A DNA stretch of 64,000 nucleotides from Leptospira abararensis (GTDB lineage: Bacteria; Spirochaetota; Leptospiria; Leptospirales; Leptospiraceae): assembly GCF_016918735.1 (NCBI RefSeq), contig NZ_JAFFPR010000029.1:31711-95710 (forward strand), given 5' to 3'. How positions within the stretch are numbered: the first letter of the stretch is position 1; each line of letters begins with the position of its first letter. The notes under the pieces are model-generated. The model was not told the DNA's origin and did not search any database. It saw only the letters and a list, made by a program, of their open reading frames with translations. The position numbers were made by a program, and so were the translations under genes. Of this stretch, positions 61,313 through 64,000 are shown in pieces.

Positions 61313-61783
61313 ATGAATCAAAATATCAAAACGAGAACGGTGACAAATTTAGATCAAAACTCCAGGCTTTGTATCGATCATCTTTGGGAGGAAATCCAAA
61401 ACCGATATGGTTTCCAAGCACCCAACCCAATGGATTTCCAAGATTTTTTGCCACCGAAAGGTAGGTTTCTCATTTCCGAAGATCTCGAAACGGGGGAAGT
61501 GATGGGATCAGTTGCTTATACAAAATTCAGTGATTCACAGTGTGAGTTGGATGCGGTTTATGTATTTCCCAAGTTTCGAAAAAATAAAGTCGCCATATCA
61601 TTGTTAAGTGAATTAGAAAAACAAGCCCAAAGCGACGGTTATTCTTTCATGGTTCTACGAGCGGGTGCACCCCAACCAGAAGCTCTTTCATTATACAAAA
61701 ATTTCGGATTCTATGAAATTCAAGCGTTTGGTAAATGGATCACGGATCCCACTGCCATCTGTTTTGAGAAAAAAATAATCTGA
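61313..61783 (+). CDS. GNAT-family N-acetyltransferase
   Basis: A 156-residue acetyl-CoA-dependent acetyltransferase. The family core is visible: VMGSVAYTKFSDSQCELDAV, YVFPKFRKNKVAISLLSELE (acetyl-CoA pyrophosphate region, though its loop lacks the usual glycine), YSFMVLRAGAPQPEALSLYK and NFGFYEI. No substrate is implied. The gene sits alone between two GC-rich structured elements, so it may be a recently acquired cassette. Confidence 0.85.
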   Translation: MNQNIKTRTVTNLDQNSRLCIDHLWEEIQNRYGFQAPNPMDFQDFLPPKGRFLISEDLETGEVMGSVAYTKFSDSQCELDAVYVFPKFRKNKVAISLLSELEKQAQSDGYSFMVLRAGAPQPEALSLYKNFGFYEIQAFGKWITDPTAICFEKKII

Positions 61784-61794
61784 TTTATTTTCTG

Positions 61795-61893
61795 GCTGCC
61801 CGGGCGGGCTACTCCGGAGTCCGCGTTCGCTCCCCCCTGTTTGCCTAACGGCAAATCAGGGTGCCTTTGGCATCCTTCGTATCCCTGGCAGTA
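61795..61893. repeat. GC-rich structured element right of the GNAT gene
   Basis: The ~100 bp contain the palindrome ACTCCGGAGT (61811-61820), a TTTGCC/GGCAAA stem-loop extended by CCTG/CAGG, a TGCC/GGCA hairpin, and outer CTGCC/GGCAG arms (61796-61800 and 61887-61891). Composition differs sharply from both neighbouring genes. It may be a repeated intergenic element or a transcription stop; nothing coding is seen in 61784-62011. Confidence 0.45.
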
Positions 61894-62011
61894 GTATTAT
61901 CCATCTTAAGTATGTTAGATTTTCAAATTTTAATTAAAAAAAGGGCTGACTCCGTTTTCTTAGTCTGACAGAATCATACTTCTGATTTTTGAGTGGGGGT
62001 AAAGATTCGTT

Positions 62012-63814
62012 GTGAAAAAGAATGAAAGTGAAAAAAAAAATTCCCCTAATGCAATAAAAAACAAACACGAATTGATTTTACGCCAGATGGAATCTTTGGC
62101 AAAAATTGGTCACTGGGACGTAGACTTCGTAAATAAAACTCTCCATTGGTCAGAGGGCGTATTCCATATTTTAGAAATGGATCCTTCCTCTATGCCCGTA
62201 GACTTAGAAACAGGATTTCAATCTGTCCACCCCGATGACCGTGAACATGCCATGCAACATATGAAAGAGGTATTAGAAACAGGAATCGCTTATGATTTAG
62301 AATGTAGGCTCATCACCACGACTGGAAAAGTCAAACATGTTCGATCTCTTGCAGATGTCATTCGGAATGAAAAAAATGAGCCCTTACAAATTGTAGGAAT
62401 CTTCCAAGACATCACCGAACAAAGAGAAGCTTATCAAACTTTAAAACAACAAGAATCGCGTCTTAGTACCATCCTGCAATCAGAACCAGAATGTGTGAAA
62501 GTAGTTTCGCCAGACGGAATCCTTGTCGAGATGAATCCTGCTGGCCTACAAATGATTGAGGCAGACTGTCCTGAGGATGCGGTGGGACAAAAGGTAGAAA
62601 ACTTAGTGAATCCCATGGATTTGAAATTCTATCAATCAATTCATAATCGCGCTTTGCAAGGAATCAAGTCGAGTACAAGGTTTCGTATCATCGGACTAAA
62701 AGGTACGGAAAGATGGATGGAAAGTACTGCCGTTCCTTTGACTAACCCAACTGGAGAGATCATATCTGTTCTTAGTGTAACTCGTGATATTTCAGACAAA
62801 GTCATCAGTGAAGAAAAACTCATTCGCATCAAACGAAATCAAGAAGCCCTCATTAATGGAACTTCCGATTTGATTTGGTCATTGGATTCTAAGTTCCGTT
62901 TGATTGCAGCAAACCAAAGCTTTTTAGATGTGATGGGATTTCTTCTGGGAACTACTGCCAAGGAAGGTGATTCGGTTCTCATTATGAACCAAGGAGAAGC
63001 CTTCTATGAAAAATGGAAGGGTTATTATGAAAGGGGGCTTTCGGGAGAGCGTTTCAAAACGTATGAAAGGTTTATTAGCCCCATCACCCAACTCGAAGAA
63101 CACCGAGAGGTATTTTTCAATCCGATCAGAAATCCAGAAGATCAAATCACTGGACTTGCTTGTTTTTCTAAAGACATCACGGATTTGATGGCCAAACGAA
63201 TGGAACTTGTCGCAAGCGAAAAACGTTACCGTGCTCTTGTGGAAAATGGTGTTGATGTGATTGCCATACTAAGCACCGAAGGGAAGGCAAAATATGTATC
63301 TCCTTCGATCACTAAAGTTTTAGGATATTCGGAATCGGATGCAATGCATATGAACTTATTCGATTTTTTGCACCCGGATGATGTTCCCAAAATCATCAAA
63401 CGCTTGGAAGAGGTTTGTTCCATCCCTCAAGGGAATTCCTTGCCGAGCCATAATTTTCGAATCAAACACCAAGATGGTTCTTGGCGGTGGGTGGAGTCTA
63501 CCATTACCAATCTGATTGAGGATGAAAACATTGGTGGGATTGTAGATAACTTCCATGATGTGACAGAACGTGTTTTCCAAATTACAGCCATCCAGACACA
63601 AAACGAAAAATTAAAGGCCATTGCTTGGACCCAGTCCCATGTAGTTCGTAACCCTTTGGCAAAAATTATGGGAATTGTGGATTTGATCAAAACGGGAGCC
63701 TTATCCACTGAAGAAGAACGGCAAAGTTTGGACCATCTCATCGAATCTGCTAAGGAAATTAAGGAAAGAATTAAGTCTGAAAGGAAAGTTGAGAAAACCA
63801 TGGCTACGAATTAG
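62012..63814 (+). CDS. Multi-PAS sensor protein with H-box but no ATPase domain
   Basis: A 600-residue cytoplasmic protein starting with GTG. About four PAS/PAC units follow one another (GHWDVDFVNKTLHWSEGVFH; IVGIFQDITEQREAYQTLKQ; LSVTRDISDK; GIVDNFHDVTERVF). The end is a histidine-kinase-like dimerisation helix, AWTQSHVVRNPLAKIMGIVD, with a candidate phospho-His. The protein stops ~60 residues later without any N, G1 or G2 box, so it cannot be an autonomous kinase. From 63681 to 63757 it is identical to an inverted copy in the next gene. Confidence 0.85.
   Translation: MKKNESEKKNSPNAIKNKHELILRQMESLAKIGHWDVDFVNKTLHWSEGVFHILEMDPSSMPVDLETGFQSVHPDDREHAMQHMKEVLETGIAYDLECRLITTTGKVKHVRSLADVIRNEKNEPLQIVGIFQDITEQREAYQTLKQQESRLSTILQSEPECVKVVSPDGILVEMNPAGLQMIEADCPEDAVGQKVENLVNPMDLKFYQSIHNRALQGIKSSTRFRIIGLKGTERWMESTAVPLTNPTGEIISVLSVTRDISDKVISEEKLIRIKRNQEALINGTSDLIWSLDSKFRLIAANQSFLDVMGFLLGTTAKEGDSVLIMNQGEAFYEKWKGYYERGLSGERFKTYERFISPITQLEEHREVFFNPIRNPEDQITGLACFSKDITDLMAKRMELVASEKRYRALVENGVDVIAILSTEGKAKYVSPSITKVLGYSESDAMHMNLFDFLHPDDVPKIIKRLEEVCSIPQGNSLPSHNFRIKHQDGSWRWVESTITNLIEDENIGGIVDNFHDVTERVFQITAIQTQNEKLKAIAWTQSHVVRNPLAKIMGIVDLIKTGALSTEEERQSLDHLIESAKEIKERIKSERKVEKTMATN
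63681..63757 (+). repeat. Left arm of a perfect inverted repeat (at least 77 bp)
   Basis: Base-for-base identical to the reverse complement of 63924-64000; the match stops sharply at 63758 but reaches the window edge at the other end, so its true length may be greater. Both copies code for the same protein segment (LIKTGALSTEEERQSLDHLI and onward). Confidence 0.95.
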
Positions 63815-63866
63815 AACTAATTTAGTAGAAGAAGCAAGATAAATTAAGCGGTCTTCAATAATTAAT

Positions 63867-64000
63867 TCAGGGAACTATGACACGTTGGGATTTTAGCACA
63901 ATGTCCTGAATGATACTGTCCAATTCCTTAGCAGATTCGATGAGATGGTCCAAACTTTGCCGTTCTTCTTCAGTGGATAAGGCTCCCGTTTTGATCAAAT
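63867..64000 (-). CDS. PAS sensor paralogue, C-terminal end only (partial)
   Basis: The window edge cuts this leftward gene, leaving its last 43 complete codons and TGA at 63867-63869. It reads LIKTGALSTEEERQSLDHLI then ESAKELDSIIQDIVLKSQRV and IVP. The first 25 codons are identical in DNA to the convergent PAS gene. The end ELDSIIQDIVLKS is the normal ending of this H-box family, whereas the other gene has a different tail. Confidence 0.8.
   Translation of the reverse strand, partial: LIKTGALSTEEERQSLDHLIESAKELDSIIQDIVLKSQRVIVP
63924..64000 (-). repeat. Right arm of the perfect inverted repeat
   Basis: Reverse-complement copy of 63681-63757, lying within the partial leftward PAS gene. The arms are separated by 166 bp that hold the two different gene tails. 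Confidence 0.95.

Overview
The window is chromosomal DNA from a spirochaete of the genus Leptospira, most likely one of the saprophytic (biflexa-type) species. This is inferred from low GC content, many lipoproteins with the loose Leptospira-type lipobox, the FecR/PEGA/TPR lipoprotein cluster, large Leptospira-type paralogous proteins, a eukaryote-type NADP isocitrate dehydrogenase, and phasin-like, CHAT and adenylate-cyclase families. No species call is possible from the sequence alone. No rRNA, tRNA, CRISPR array or transposase was seen.

Layout. 1-8.2 kb: the end of a membrane AraC-type regulator, a long-chain acyl-CoA ligase, an M23 peptidase, then a co-directional run of a sigma-like factor, a small partner, a CHAT (caspase-fold) protein and a cysteine-rich YkgJ-like protein. 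8.2-16.7 kb: a phasin-like protein with an upstream triple operator-like repeat, mtnA-msrA, a leftward four-gene operon (degenerate GGDEF/GAF membrane protein, CheX-like protein, alpha/beta hydrolase, FapA/DUF342 protein), a methyltransferase and lpdA. 16.7-21.7 kb: an accessory island. A 5'-truncated and nonsense-interrupted toxin-like gene abuts lpdA. It is followed by a lipoprotein, an orphan copy of the toxin C-terminal tail, a second paralogous lipoprotein, a third decayed tail/lipoprotein start, BrnT/BrnA-like toxin-antitoxin relics and a palindromic element. 21.7-39.5 kb: housekeeping and envelope genes (hydrolase, EamA-like protein, sulfatase lipoprotein, a 1.4-kaa Calx-beta-like repeat lipoprotein, CoA-transferase, SbcD/YhaN-type nuclease pair, tpx, desaturase, histidine kinase, rsgA). 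39.5-45.8 kb: a translationally coupled FecR-PEGA-TPR lipoprotein operon with a strong promoter and terminator. 45.8-64 kb: trmB, MBL-fold hydrolase, icd, adenylate cyclase, glycosyltransferase, rhomboid-like protein, ArsR/SRPBCC pair, arylamine N-acetyltransferase, SDR, acyl-CoA dehydrogenase, GNAT protein, and two tail-to-tail PAS sensor genes joined by a perfect inverted repeat.

Most notable are (i) the 16.7-21.7 kb array, which looks like a contact-dependent or secreted polymorphic-toxin locus with orphan toxin tip and cysteine-periodic, leucine-rich-repeat-like lipoprotein immunity candidates; (ii) the possible C-terminal-tail inversion switch in the PAS sensor pair at the right edge; (iii) the sigma-like/CHAT operon; and (iv) three TTGTGCRRTGCA sites upstream of the phasin gene. 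All assignments come from reading motifs by eye; no database search was run.
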